Both the position numbers and the translations under genes were made by a program. 64,000 bases of DNA from CAVTND01 sp963735955 (GTDB lineage: Bacteria > Pseudomonadota > Gammaproteobacteria > Burkholderiales > Burkholderiaceae_F), in the NCBI GenBank assembly GCA_963735955.1, contig CAVTND010000002.1:186001-250000 (forward strand), in the 5' to 3' direction. Below, piece after piece: positions 38,118 through 45,590 of this stretch (positions are counted from its first letter, which is position 1; every line of letters begins with the position of its first letter). The notes beneath the pieces were generated by a model. That model was given only the letters and a program-made list of their open reading frames with translations, searched no databases and was not told the origin of the DNA.

Positions 38118-40016
38118 TCAGGCGACGGAACGCTTGCGCGGCAAGGGTGTCAGGCGCCGAACCAGGCGACTGTCGATCGCGTGCGCGATGCCTTTGGGAT
38201 CGAGGCCGCACTCGCGCAGAAGTTGCGCCGTATCGCCATGATCGATGAAGCGATCCGGCAGACCGAGCTGCAGTGCGGGTCGTTCGAGTCCCATCGCAGC
38301 GAGTGCTTCGAGACAGGCGCTGCCGGCACCGCCTGCAATCGAGCCTTCCTCGATCGTCACGATGGCGTCATGTGTCTCGGCCACCTCTCGCAGCAGATCG
38401 AGATCGAGCGGCTTGACGAAGCGCATGTTCGCCACGGTCGCGTCAAACTCTGCTGCGGCCGCGAGCGCAGGGGCCAACATTGAACCAAAGGCCAGCAGCG
38501 CGATCCTGCGCCCGATCGGTGCTCTGGATTCGCGTCGCAGTTCACCTCGACCGACCGCCACCGTGTCGAGACTTTGGACCACCACTGCGCCGGGGCCAGC
38601 GCCGCGCGGGTAACGCACGGTGGCCGGCGCCCCGCAGGCCAGGCCGGTGCTCAGCATCCGGCGGCACTCGCTCTCGTCGGCCGGCGCCATGATCACCATG
38701 TTCGGAATGCAGCGCAGATAGGCAAAGTCGTAGGCGCCGTGGTGGGTCGCGCCATCCGCACCGACCAGGCCGCCGCGATCCAGCGCAAACAACACCGGCA
38801 GGTTCTGCAGCGCGACGTCGTGAATCAACTGGTCATAGGCGCGTTGCAGAAACGTTGAGTAGATTGCGACCACCGCCTTCATGCCCTCGCAGGCGAGACC
38901 CGCGGCAAAGGTGACCGCGTGCTGCTCGGCAATGCCGACATCGAAGTAACGATCGGGATATTCGCGCTCAAAACGCACCAGCCCCGACCCTTCACGCATC
39001 GCCGGCGTGATGCCGACCAGATCGGGCTCGGCAGCGGCCATGTCGCACAGCCAGTCGCTGAAGATCTGCGTGTAAGTGGGACTGCCGGCAGCGGCCTTCT
39101 TGATCCCTTCAGCCGGGTCAAACTTACCCGGGCCGTGATACAGAACCGGATCAGCCTCGGCCAGCTTGTAGCCCTGCCCCTTCCGTGTCACCACATGCAG
39201 GAACTGCGGCCCTTCGAGCGCTTTCAGATTCTGCAGGGTAGGCAGCAGCGACTCGAGATCGTGACCGTCGATCGGGCCGATGTAATTGAAGCCGAACTCC
39301 TCGAACAGAGTGGCCGGGACCAGCATGCCCTTGGCGTGTTCCTCGAATCGCTTGGCCAGTTCGAACATCGGCGGAAAATTCTTCAGCACCTGCTTGCCCG
39401 CTTGCTTCGCGGCCGCGTAGAACTGGCCGCTCATCAGGCGCGCCAGGTAGCGATTCAGGCCGCCGACCGCGGGTGAAATCGACATATCGTTGTCGTTCAA
39501 TATGACCAGCAGGCGGGCCTTGTCCGCCGCGCCCGCATTATTGAGGGCCTCGAACGCCATGCCGGCACTCATTGCGCCGTCTCCGACCACCGCAATCGCG
39601 TGCCGCCCCGTGCCTTGCCGGTGCGCGGCAACCGCCATGCCGAGCGCGGCGGAAATCGCCGTCGACGAGTGCGCTGTTCCGAAGGTGTCGTACTCCGATT
39701 CGGAGCGACGCGGAAAGCCCGAAATGCCTCCGTACTGCCGCAAGGTGGCCATGCCCGCGCGACGACCGGTCAGGATCTTGTGTGCGTAGGTCTGGTGGCC
39801 CACATCCCAGATGATGCGGTCCTCCGGAGTATTGAACACATAGTGCAGCGCGATCGTCAGCTCGACGGTGCCGAGGTTTGAGCTCAGGTGTCCACCGGTC
39901 CGCGATACGGCATCGAGCACGAACGCACGCAACTCGGTCGCCAGCTCGCTGAGCTGCTCGCGTTCGAGGCGTCGCAAATCAGCCGGCGACTCAATCGAGG
40001 AGAGCAGTTCGTACAT
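38118..40016 (-). CDS. dxs: 1-deoxy-D-xylulose-5-phosphate synthase
   Basis: Dxs condenses pyruvate and glyceraldehyde 3-phosphate using thiamin diphosphate, opening the MEP pathway. The 632-residue protein shows GHLSSNLGTVELTIALHYVF near residue 43. VGDGAMSAGMAFEALNNAG is the ThDP motif, followed by LNDNDMSISPAVGGLNRYL. FEEFGFNYIGPIDGHD and VGIAEQHAVTFAAGLACEGM, with the catalytic glutamate, come later, then the transketolase C-domain. I chose ATG 40016 (MYELLSSIESPADLRRL), which has an AGGACC site; a TTG at 40055 would overlap ispA and adds no similarity. ispA and xseB lie directly upstream, so three steps or partners are co-transcribed. Confidence 0.96.
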   Translation of the reverse strand: MYELLSSIESPADLRRLEREQLSELATELRAFVLDAVSRTGGHLSSNLGTVELTIALHYVFNTPEDRIIWDVGHQTYAHKILTGRRAGMATLRQYGGISGFPRRSESEYDTFGTAHSSTAISAALGMAVAAHRQGTGRHAIAVVGDGAMSAGMAFEALNNAGAADKARLLVILNDNDMSISPAVGGLNRYLARLMSGQFYAAAKQAGKQVLKNFPPMFELAKRFEEHAKGMLVPATLFEEFGFNYIGPIDGHDLESLLPTLQNLKALEGPQFLHVVTRKGQGYKLAEADPVLYHGPGKFDPAEGIKKAAAGSPTYTQIFSDWLCDMAAAEPDLVGITPAMREGSGLVRFEREYPDRYFDVGIAEQHAVTFAAGLACEGMKAVVAIYSTFLQRAYDQLIHDVALQNLPVLFALDRGGLVGADGATHHGAYDFAYLRCIPNMVIMAPADESECRRMLSTGLACGAPATVRYPRGAGPGAVVVQSLDTVAVGRGELRRESRAPIGRRIALLAFGSMLAPALAAAAEFDATVANMRFVKPLDLDLLREVAETHDAIVTIEEGSIAGGAGSACLEALAAMGLERPALQLGLPDRFIDHGDTAQLLRECGLDPKGIAHAIDSRLVRRLTPLPRKRSVA

Positions 40017-40035
40017 GCGTTGACTGGTCCTGGAA

Positions 40036-40965
40036 TCAGCTCGTGCGACAGACAATCAGATCGGCCAGTCCGCGCAGGCGCTGCGCGCGGTCGCCGAGCA
40101 TCGTCAGCGCTTCCAATGCCTGGGCGCGCAGACGGAGCGACCATGCGCGCGCCGCCTCGACGCCCAGCACCGAAACATAAGTGCACTTTCCCAATGCGGC
40201 GTCCTTGCCCGCCGTCTTGCCCAGCTTGTCCGTGCTTGCTTCAACATCGAGCAGGTCATCAACGATCTGGAATGCCAGTCCAATCGCTTCGCCGAAGCGC
40301 GCCAGCGCTTCGCGCGTGCACTCCGTCAACAGACTGGCCTGACCGGAGATCGCACCCATCAGTACCGCCGCCTTGAGAAGTGCTCCGGTCTTCATGCGGT
40401 GCATCTGCTCAAGCTGCGCCAGGTTCAGCTCGACTCCGGTCGCCGCCAGATCAATGGCCTGGCCGCCGCACATGCCGGTCGTCGACGCCGCGTGCGCCAG
40501 TTCGCGCATCAGTGAAGCAGTCTGACAGGCTGGCAGACCGCCATCCGCAATCACCTTGAATGCCTCGGCCTGCAAGGCATCGCCAGCCAACATGGCCGTG
40601 GCCTCGTCAAAGGCAACATGCACCGTGGGTTTTCCCCGGCGCAGGACGTCGTTGTCCATGCAGGGCATGTCGTCATGGACAAGTGAATAGGCGTGCACGT
40701 ATTCCACCGCGAGTGCAGCACGGTCAAGTGCGTCGGGATCTGCATGGGTGACTTCGCCAGCCGCATACACCAGCATCGGCCGCACGCGCTTGCCACCGTC
40801 AAGCACGGCGTAACGAATCGCCTCGTGCAACCGCGCCGGCGCAAGTTCCGCGCGCGGCAGCATGGCATCTGCCGCAGTCTCGAAGCGAGCGGCACAGGCA
40901 CGAACCCAGTCGTCGGATGGTTGCCTGCTCGAGGCCTCCGACCACAGGATGGCAGCCGAGGTCAT
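40036..40965 (-). CDS. ispA: Farnesyl diphosphate synthase (geranyltranstransferase)
   Basis: IspA extends DMAPP and GPP with IPP to make farnesyl diphosphate for quinones and undecaprenyl phosphate. The 309-residue prenyl synthase has LDGGKRVRPMLVYAAGEV. The first aspartate-rich motif is in YVHAYSLVHDDMPCMDNDVL (DDMPCMD), followed by RRGKPTVH. MKTGALLKAAVLMGA follows, then the second motif in LAFQIVDDLLDVEAS (DDLLD), then KTAGKDAALGKCTYV. These place it in the bacterial FPP synthase group. The start overlaps the xseB stop by 4 bp and the dxs start follows 19 bp after its stop, so the three genes are tightly coupled. Confidence 0.95.
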   Translation of the reverse strand: MTSAAILWSEASSRQPSDDWVRACAARFETAADAMLPRAELAPARLHEAIRYAVLDGGKRVRPMLVYAAGEVTHADPDALDRAALAVEYVHAYSLVHDDMPCMDNDVLRRGKPTVHVAFDEATAMLAGDALQAEAFKVIADGGLPACQTASLMRELAHAASTTGMCGGQAIDLAATGVELNLAQLEQMHRMKTGALLKAAVLMGAISGQASLLTECTREALARFGEAIGLAFQIVDDLLDVEASTDKLGKTAGKDAALGKCTYVSVLGVEAARAWSLRLRAQALEALTMLGDRAQRLRGLADLIVCRTS

Positions 40966-41210
40966 TGGCTACCGCCCTGCAGATCGGCCGGATCGACCGG
41001 CTTCAGCATTTCGCCTTCGAGACGCTTGACCTCCAGCTCGGCACTCGCAAGACGCGACTGGCACAGCCTTGCAAGTTCGGTGCCGCGACGATATGCGGCG
41101 ATCGATTCATCGAGCGTTAGCGCACCGGACTCCATCCTTTGCACCAACGCATCGAGTTCGTCCAGCGCCTGTTCCAAGCTCAACGCCGCGTTCGGGTCGG
41201 TCTTCTTCAT
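40962..41210 (-). CDS. xseB: Exodeoxyribonuclease VII small subunit
   Basis: XseB is the small helical subunit of exonuclease VII. The 82-residue product has the family core SLEQALDELDALVQRMESGA, LTLDESIAAYRRGTELARLC and SRLASAELEVKRLEGE. It is the first gene of xseB-ispA-dxs, overlapping ispA by 4 bp (ATGA), as in many proteobacteria. Its catalytic partner XseA is encoded 28 kb away at 11284-12639. The start at 41210 has no strong ribosome-binding site. The 97-bp gap to the EamA gene is the only place for a divergent promoter. Confidence 0.95.
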   Translation of the reverse strand: MKKTDPNAALSLEQALDELDALVQRMESGALTLDESIAAYRRGTELARLCQSRLASAELEVKRLEGEMLKPVDPADLQGGSQ

Positions 41211-41307
41211 GCACCGATTCTAGTGCAGCCGCGCATGTCACCTTCTGAGCGGCCGATCCGAGCTGCTCGCCGCAACTCACCAAAGCACGCCACCTACAAT
41301 CGACGCC

Positions 41308-42210
41308 ATGAACGCGCTCTGGATGCTGGTCGCGGCGCTCCTGTTTTCGCTGATGGGCGTCGGCGTGAAGCTGGCAGGCCAGCGTTACGGCGTCGCAGAG
41401 ATCGTTTTCTACCGCTCGCTGATCGGTGTAGCGGCGCTGCTCGCGTTTGCGCGCTGGCACCGGCTATCCATCACAACACCGCTGGCGGGTCTTCAACTAC
41501 GGCGCAGCATGACTGGAACCCTTGCGCTGGCGCTCTGGTTCTACTCCGCGACGGTCCTGCCGCTGGGTACCTCGATCACGCTGAACTACACCTCGCCGTT
41601 GTTTCTTGCGGCGTTCCTGGTCGGAGGTGCATTGCGGGCGCGTCGCGCGGTCGACTGGAAGCTCGTGGCGGCGATTCTGGTCGGCTTCGTCGGCGTGCTG
41701 CTCATCCTTCAGCCCAGTTTCACGGATGAGCAGGGCACGGCCGCGATCGCCGGCCTGATTTCCGGAGTGCTGTCCGCCGCCGCCTACTGGCATGTGCGCG
41801 AACTCGGCCGCATGGGTGAGCCAGAGTGGCGGACCGTGTTCTACTTCTCCTTGGCCGGTACTCTGTTCGGCGCACTGGGCATGCTGTTTTTCGGAGTCAC
41901 TCCGCATGATGCGCAAGGCCTGCTCCTGTTGGCGGGCATCGGCATCAGTGCCCTGCTTGCGCAACTGGCCATGACGCGCGCCTATGGGCGCGGCCACGCA
42001 TTGGCGACCGCCAACCTTCAATATTCAGCGGTGGTATTTGCGACCGTGCTGGGTATCCTGGTCTTTGGCGACCACATTCCGACCAGCGGGTGGCTCGGCA
42101 TCGCGGCCATCATCGTGAGCGGCACCGCGTCGACCGCGCTGGCTGCCCGCGTCCGATCTGCGCGACGAACCACCGAAGCAAGCAAGGCAACATCCACTAC
42201 CGAGAAGTGA
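41308..42210 (+). CDS. EamA/DMT family transporter
   Basis: This is a 300-residue inner-membrane protein with ten hydrophobic helices in two EamA repeats. Repeat one runs from ALWMLVAALLFSLMGVGVKL through LNYTSPLFLAAFLVGGAL to LVAAILVGFVGVLLILQPSF. Repeat two runs from AAIAGLISGVLSAAAYWHVR to GWLGIAAIIVSGTASTALAA. The family covers exporters of amino acids, nucleotides and metabolites, and the substrate cannot be read from sequence. A Ser/Thr/Lys tail ends the protein. The sulfurtransferase gene follows after 7 bp, so the two are probably co-transcribed. Confidence 0.9.
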   Translation: MNALWMLVAALLFSLMGVGVKLAGQRYGVAEIVFYRSLIGVAALLAFARWHRLSITTPLAGLQLRRSMTGTLALALWFYSATVLPLGTSITLNYTSPLFLAAFLVGGALRARRAVDWKLVAAILVGFVGVLLILQPSFTDEQGTAAIAGLISGVLSAAAYWHVRELGRMGEPEWRTVFYFSLAGTLFGALGMLFFGVTPHDAQGLLLLAGIGISALLAQLAMTRAYGRGHALATANLQYSAVVFATVLGILVFGDHIPTSGWLGIAAIIVSGTASTALAARVRSARRTTEASKATSTTEK

Positions 42211-42217
42211 GTCTTCC

Positions 42218-43072
42218 ATGAGCACGACCATGCTGATCGATGCGGCGACCCTGACGCAACATCTGGACGACCCGGCATGGCGCATTTTCGATGTGCGCCA
42301 CGACCTGATGGACCATGCCGCGGGCCGTCGCGCCTATGGCGCGGGCCATATTCCGGGCGCCGTCTTCGCCGACATCGAAACGGAACTCTCGGGCGTCAAG
42401 ACCGGGCGCAATGGCCGCCATCCCTTGCCGGAGCGCGAGACGATGGCTGAGCAGTTTCGCGCTTGGGGGATTTCGAATTCAACCCGGATCGTCGCTTACG
42501 ACGCTCAAGGCGGGCAATTCGCGGTGCGGCTTTGGTGGCTGGCGCGCTGGCTCGGCCACACGCGCGTCGTGCTGCTCGACGGCGGTTGGCCTGCCTGGAC
42601 TGAGGCGGGCGGCGCGATCAGCACCGAGCCACCACGCGCCGTGCGCGGAACCTTCGAGACGAGCGACTCGCTGATGCCCCTGGTCGACTCCGCTTCAGTT
42701 CTTGCACTCCTTGGCTCGAACGCACGCCTGCTCGTCGATGCGCGCACGCCGGAGCGATTCCGCGGCGAAGTCGAGCCGATCGATCCGGTGGCCGGTCACA
42801 TTCCGGGCGCGCGCAATCGACCCTGGCAGCAGAACATCACGGCCGAGCTGGCATTCCGATCGCCTGCCGAATTAAGTCGCGAATTCAAAGCCCTGCTGGA
42901 CGGGCGAGATCCGAGCGCGCTGATTCATCATTGCGGCTCCGGCGTTACCGCCTGCCACAATGTTTTCTCCATGGAACTGGCGGGCTTGCCGGGTTCAGCA
43001 CTCTACGGCGGCTCGTGGAGTGAATGGATTTCCGACTCGTCGCGGCCGGTCGCAACCGGTGCCGACACCTGA
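42218..43072 (+). CDS. sseA: Sulfurtransferase, 3-mercaptopyruvate type
   Basis: This enzyme moves sulfane sulfur from 3-mercaptopyruvate or thiosulfate to an acceptor. The 284-residue protein has two rhodanese domains: an inactive N-terminal one (WRIFDVRHDLMDHAAGRRAY, GGWPAWTEAGGAI) and a catalytic C-terminal one (LLVDARTPERFRGEVEPIDP, GHIPGARNRPW). The active-site loop is HHCGSGVTACHNVFSMEL with C239. CGSGVTA fits mercaptopyruvate sulfurtransferase better than the CRKGVTA loop of thiosulfate enzymes. The protein may link cysteine breakdown to sulfur trafficking; a link to the distant fccAB is speculative. Confidence 0.9.
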   Translation: MSTTMLIDAATLTQHLDDPAWRIFDVRHDLMDHAAGRRAYGAGHIPGAVFADIETELSGVKTGRNGRHPLPERETMAEQFRAWGISNSTRIVAYDAQGGQFAVRLWWLARWLGHTRVVLLDGGWPAWTEAGGAISTEPPRAVRGTFETSDSLMPLVDSASVLALLGSNARLLVDARTPERFRGEVEPIDPVAGHIPGARNRPWQQNITAELAFRSPAELSREFKALLDGRDPSALIHHCGSGVTACHNVFSMELAGLPGSALYGGSWSEWISDSSRPVATGADT

Positions 43073-43104
43073 GCGCAAAACCCGTGCCCGGGGATCAACC
43101 GGCG

Positions 43105-43878
43105 CTAGTGAAACGCAGAACTCGCTGCGGCAGCGATGACAACGCCCAGCAGAACCAGCCCGACTTCCGGCATTGACTTCGCAAGCGAGGATCGCCGCAT
43201 CATTTCTGGCAACAGATCGGACAAAGCAATGTAGATGAAGCTCGCCGCCGCGATCGCCAGTGCATAGGGCAGCAGCGATTGCATGGATTCGAGCACGAAA
43301 AATCCGATCACACCGCCGACAACGGCCGAGAGTCCTGACAGCAGGTTGAACGCAAAAGCGCGCCGGCGCGTGAATCCCGCATTCAGCAGGATCATGAAGT
43401 CGCCGACTTCGTGCGGTATCTCGTGCGCCATGACTGCCAGGGTGGCGGCGATGCCGAGCTTGATGTCGACCAGGAAGGCGCCGGCAATCACCACGCCGTC
43501 GGCGAAATTGTGGAAAGCATCGCCGACCAGGATCGGCACCCCGCCCCGGCCAGCTTCGTGCGCGTCGTAGCCATGATCGTGGTGATGAGGGTCACCTTCA
43601 TGATGGTGCGTGTGATGGATCAGCGCGAGTTTTTCCAAAGGAAAAAACCCGAGGATCCCGATCAGGATCGCCCACCCGAGCGCGTGCGGATCGGTGTTGC
43701 TGCGAAAGGCTTCGGGCAGCAGGTGGGTAATCGCGGTGGCAAGCAGCAGGCCGGCGGACACCGGGACCATCTTGTCTACCAGCGAGCCCAGAAGTTTGAA
43801 TGAGAGCAACGCCGCCAGGCCAAGGGAGATCACCGTGGCAATCAGGTTGGCGAGAACGATGTAGCCGAGGATCGTCAT
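43105..43878 (-). CDS. ZIP family metal transporter
   Basis: This 257-residue inner-membrane protein has about eight helices of the ZIP (ZupT-like) family and probably imports zinc or other divalent metals. The metal-binding helices are GDAFHNFADGVVIAGAF (H-N-x3-G pattern, helix 4) and MAHEIPHEVGDFMILLNAGF (H-E-x2-H-E, helix 5). A cytoplasmic loop is rich in histidine (HHTHHHEGDPHHHDHGYDAH), typical of ZIP sensing loops. I chose ATG 43878 (MTILGYIVLANLIA) over the 43896 extension because the mature protein begins with a helix there. It is the downstream neighbour of the dienelactone hydrolase gene, separated by a terminator. Confidence 0.93.
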   Translation of the reverse strand: MTILGYIVLANLIATVISLGLAALLSFKLLGSLVDKMVPVSAGLLLATAITHLLPEAFRSNTDPHALGWAILIGILGFFPLEKLALIHHTHHHEGDPHHHDHGYDAHEAGRGGVPILVGDAFHNFADGVVIAGAFLVDIKLGIAATLAVMAHEIPHEVGDFMILLNAGFTRRRAFAFNLLSGLSAVVGGVIGFFVLESMQSLLPYALAIAAASFIYIALSDLLPEMMRRSSLAKSMPEVGLVLLGVVIAAAASSAFH

Positions 43879-43889
43879 GGTCTGCCTGC

Positions 43890-43919
43890 AATACAAAGGG
43901 GCGCGTGCAGCGCCCCTTT
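43890..43919 (-). terminator. Terminator after the dienelactone hydrolase gene
   Basis: AAAGGGGCGC (43895-43904) and GCGCCCCTTT (43910-43919) form a perfect 10-bp stem with a GTGCA loop. On the minus strand it is followed by the U-rich TGTATT. It lies 62 bp past the hydrolase stop and 17 bp before the ZIP start. Confidence 0.75.
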
Positions 43920-43981
43920 CACACTTAGCTCATGAAGCTAGGGTAGCAGGGCTGTCAAGCCCCGCCGGTAGTTTGATCGAT

Positions 43982-44722
43982 TCAGGCCAGGGTCCGCTTG
44001 AACCAGGCGACGAGCCGATTCCAGCCGTCATCGGCCGGCCCTTGCCGATAGCTCGGGCGATAGTCGGCGTGAAACGCATGCGGCGTGTCTGGATACAGGA
44101 CAAGTTCGGAGCGTGTGTTTCCGGCCGCCTTGAGGGCGGCAAGCATGCGCTCGACGGTTTCGTTCGGAATGCCTGAGTCTTCCGCGCCGTACAGAGCCAA
44201 CATCGGGGCTCGGATCTCGGCGGCGACATCCAACGGCGTCTTGTCGCCCGTCGCGTAGGAGCGTGCCGTTGGCCCGTACCAGGCCACTCCGGTTGTCAGC
44301 CTGGGATTGTGCGCGGCGTACATCCAGACGATGCGCCCGCCCCAGCAGAATCCCGTCACGCCGAGCTTTTCGCTGCCGCCGTTGCGACCGGCCCAAAGCG
44401 CGGTCGCATCGAGATCGCTCATGACCTGCTCGTCTCGGACCTTGGCGACCACATCGGAAACCAGGGCCGGTATTTCCGTGTACCGGCTGGGATCGCCCTG
44501 GCGAACATACAGTTCGGGTGCGACTGCCAGATAGCCAAGGTGCGCCAGGCGCCGGCAGACATCCTGGATGTACTCGTGCACACCGAAGATTTCCTGCACG
44601 ACCAGCACCGAGGCCAAATCATGCCGACCGGTGGGCATCGCCCGGTAGGCCGGCATCGAGAGACTACCGACCGGAATCGAAACCCAACCAGCTTCGAGAC
44701 CCTTCGCGTCCGTCTTCAGCAT
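43982..44722 (-). CDS. Dienelactone hydrolase family protein
   Basis: This is a 246-residue alpha/beta hydrolase of the dienelactone hydrolase family. The nucleophile elbow is LGVTGFCWGGRIVWMYAAHN, with C126 in place of serine as in DLH. The acid is probably the aspartate in LYGAEDSGIPNE, and the histidine is in YPDTPHAFHADYRPSYR. The N-terminal VQEIFGVHEYIQDVCRRLAH is characteristic. Family members open lactones in aromatic catabolism or act as general carboxylesterases; no aromatic gene cluster is nearby, so the natural substrate is open. It ends in a terminator, and the isochorismatase gene lies 26 bp upstream in the same direction, so they may be co-transcribed. Confidence 0.9.
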   Translation of the reverse strand: MLKTDAKGLEAGWVSIPVGSLSMPAYRAMPTGRHDLASVLVVQEIFGVHEYIQDVCRRLAHLGYLAVAPELYVRQGDPSRYTEIPALVSDVVAKVRDEQVMSDLDATALWAGRNGGSEKLGVTGFCWGGRIVWMYAAHNPRLTTGVAWYGPTARSYATGDKTPLDVAAEIRAPMLALYGAEDSGIPNETVERMLAALKAAGNTRSELVLYPDTPHAFHADYRPSYRQGPADDGWNRLVAWFKRTLA

Positions 44723-44748
44723 GGCACTCCCTGACTCAATCCACGGCC

Positions 44749-45453
44749 CTAGAAGCTGATCAGATCGATCTTCGTCAGCGTGACCTGCGGTCCGACGCGT
44801 GGCGAGTTCGCAAGATGCCAGGCCGTGTACTGCTCGGAATACGGATTCACTGAAGAGGCGGCGTCGACCGGCACGATGACTTTGAAACCCCGCAGCGCAG
44901 CGGCGGCCGCGGTATTCAGCACGGCGCCCTCGGCCGCAGTGCCAGCGACGATTACTGTCTTGATGCTCCGTTCCTTGATAATTTTTTCCAGATCCGTGTT
45001 CAGGAATTTGTCAGGACCGCTCGTCACCGAGGCCTCGCCCTGGCGCGCCGCGACCTCCGGGACGAGGTCGGCCAAGGTCTGATTCGGCACCAGGCTATGG
45101 ATCACGAGCAAGCCACTCTCCCGCGCCCGCGCGAGCATTCCCTGCACCTTGGGAAGTGAAGCCACGCAGCGCGGCCGCGGAGCGCAGTTCTGCTTGACGA
45201 AATCCAGCATCAGCAGCGCGGTATCTTTTGGATCGACCTTGACCGCCTTAAGGACCGGAGGCGGCGGAGCCTTGATCTCGTTCCACTCTTCGACAATCGT
45301 CTGCGCCAGCGCAGACCCGGTCACACCGGCTGCAACAAGCAGGCCGGTGAGCGACATGAGGCGCCTCCCTACACGGCCACAGCGATCAGCGTGCCGCCGA
45401 CCATGCGCGAGAAGCCTCATCGAATCAAGATCCTCATTGTTCAGCATGGTCAC
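44749..45453 (-). CDS. Isochorismatase-fold exported protein lacking the catalytic Cys
   Basis: The 234-residue product has an N-terminal signal (RRLMSLTGLLVAAGVTGSAL, ending ALAQ near residue 51; the twin arginines suggest Tat). The mature part is an isochorismatase-type hydrolase: TALLMLDFVKQNC (D84), ARESGLLVIHSLVPNQT, SGPDKFLNTDLEKIIKERSI (K149), and TVIVAGTAAEGAVLNTAAAA. In cysteine hydrolases the last motif carries the nucleophilic Cys; here that position is alanine (A177). Asp and Lys are kept. Isochorismatases proper also lack the Cys, so it may not be inactive, but no siderophore genes are nearby. GTG 45453 has an AAGGAG site 5 nt upstream and is preferred. Confidence 0.75.
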   Translation of the reverse strand: MTMLNNEDLDSMRLLAHGRRHADRCGRVGRRLMSLTGLLVAAGVTGSALAQTIVEEWNEIKAPPPPVLKAVKVDPKDTALLMLDFVKQNCAPRPRCVASLPKVQGMLARARESGLLVIHSLVPNQTLADLVPEVAARQGEASVTSGPDKFLNTDLEKIIKERSIKTVIVAGTAAEGAVLNTAAAAALRGFKVIVPVDAASSVNPYSEQYTAWHLANSPRVGPQVTLTKIDLISF

Positions 45454-45590
45454 TTGATCTCCTTATCCCATCTTGGTCCATGTTGTTGCGATCGCCGACA
45501 CGCGTGTCCGCCGCGCGTTGTCCCGCCCTGACCTTACAGAAGTCTGCGCCATCGGTGCAAGTGCAACCGCTTCTGCCAGTGCACGTATCG

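Noticed and set aside
45497..45508. Perfect 12-bp palindrome GACACGCGTGTC between polA and the isochorismatase gene
   Set aside because: A single short palindrome in GC-rich DNA, downstream of polA and upstream of a gene with its own ribosome-binding site; not enough to propose an operator.
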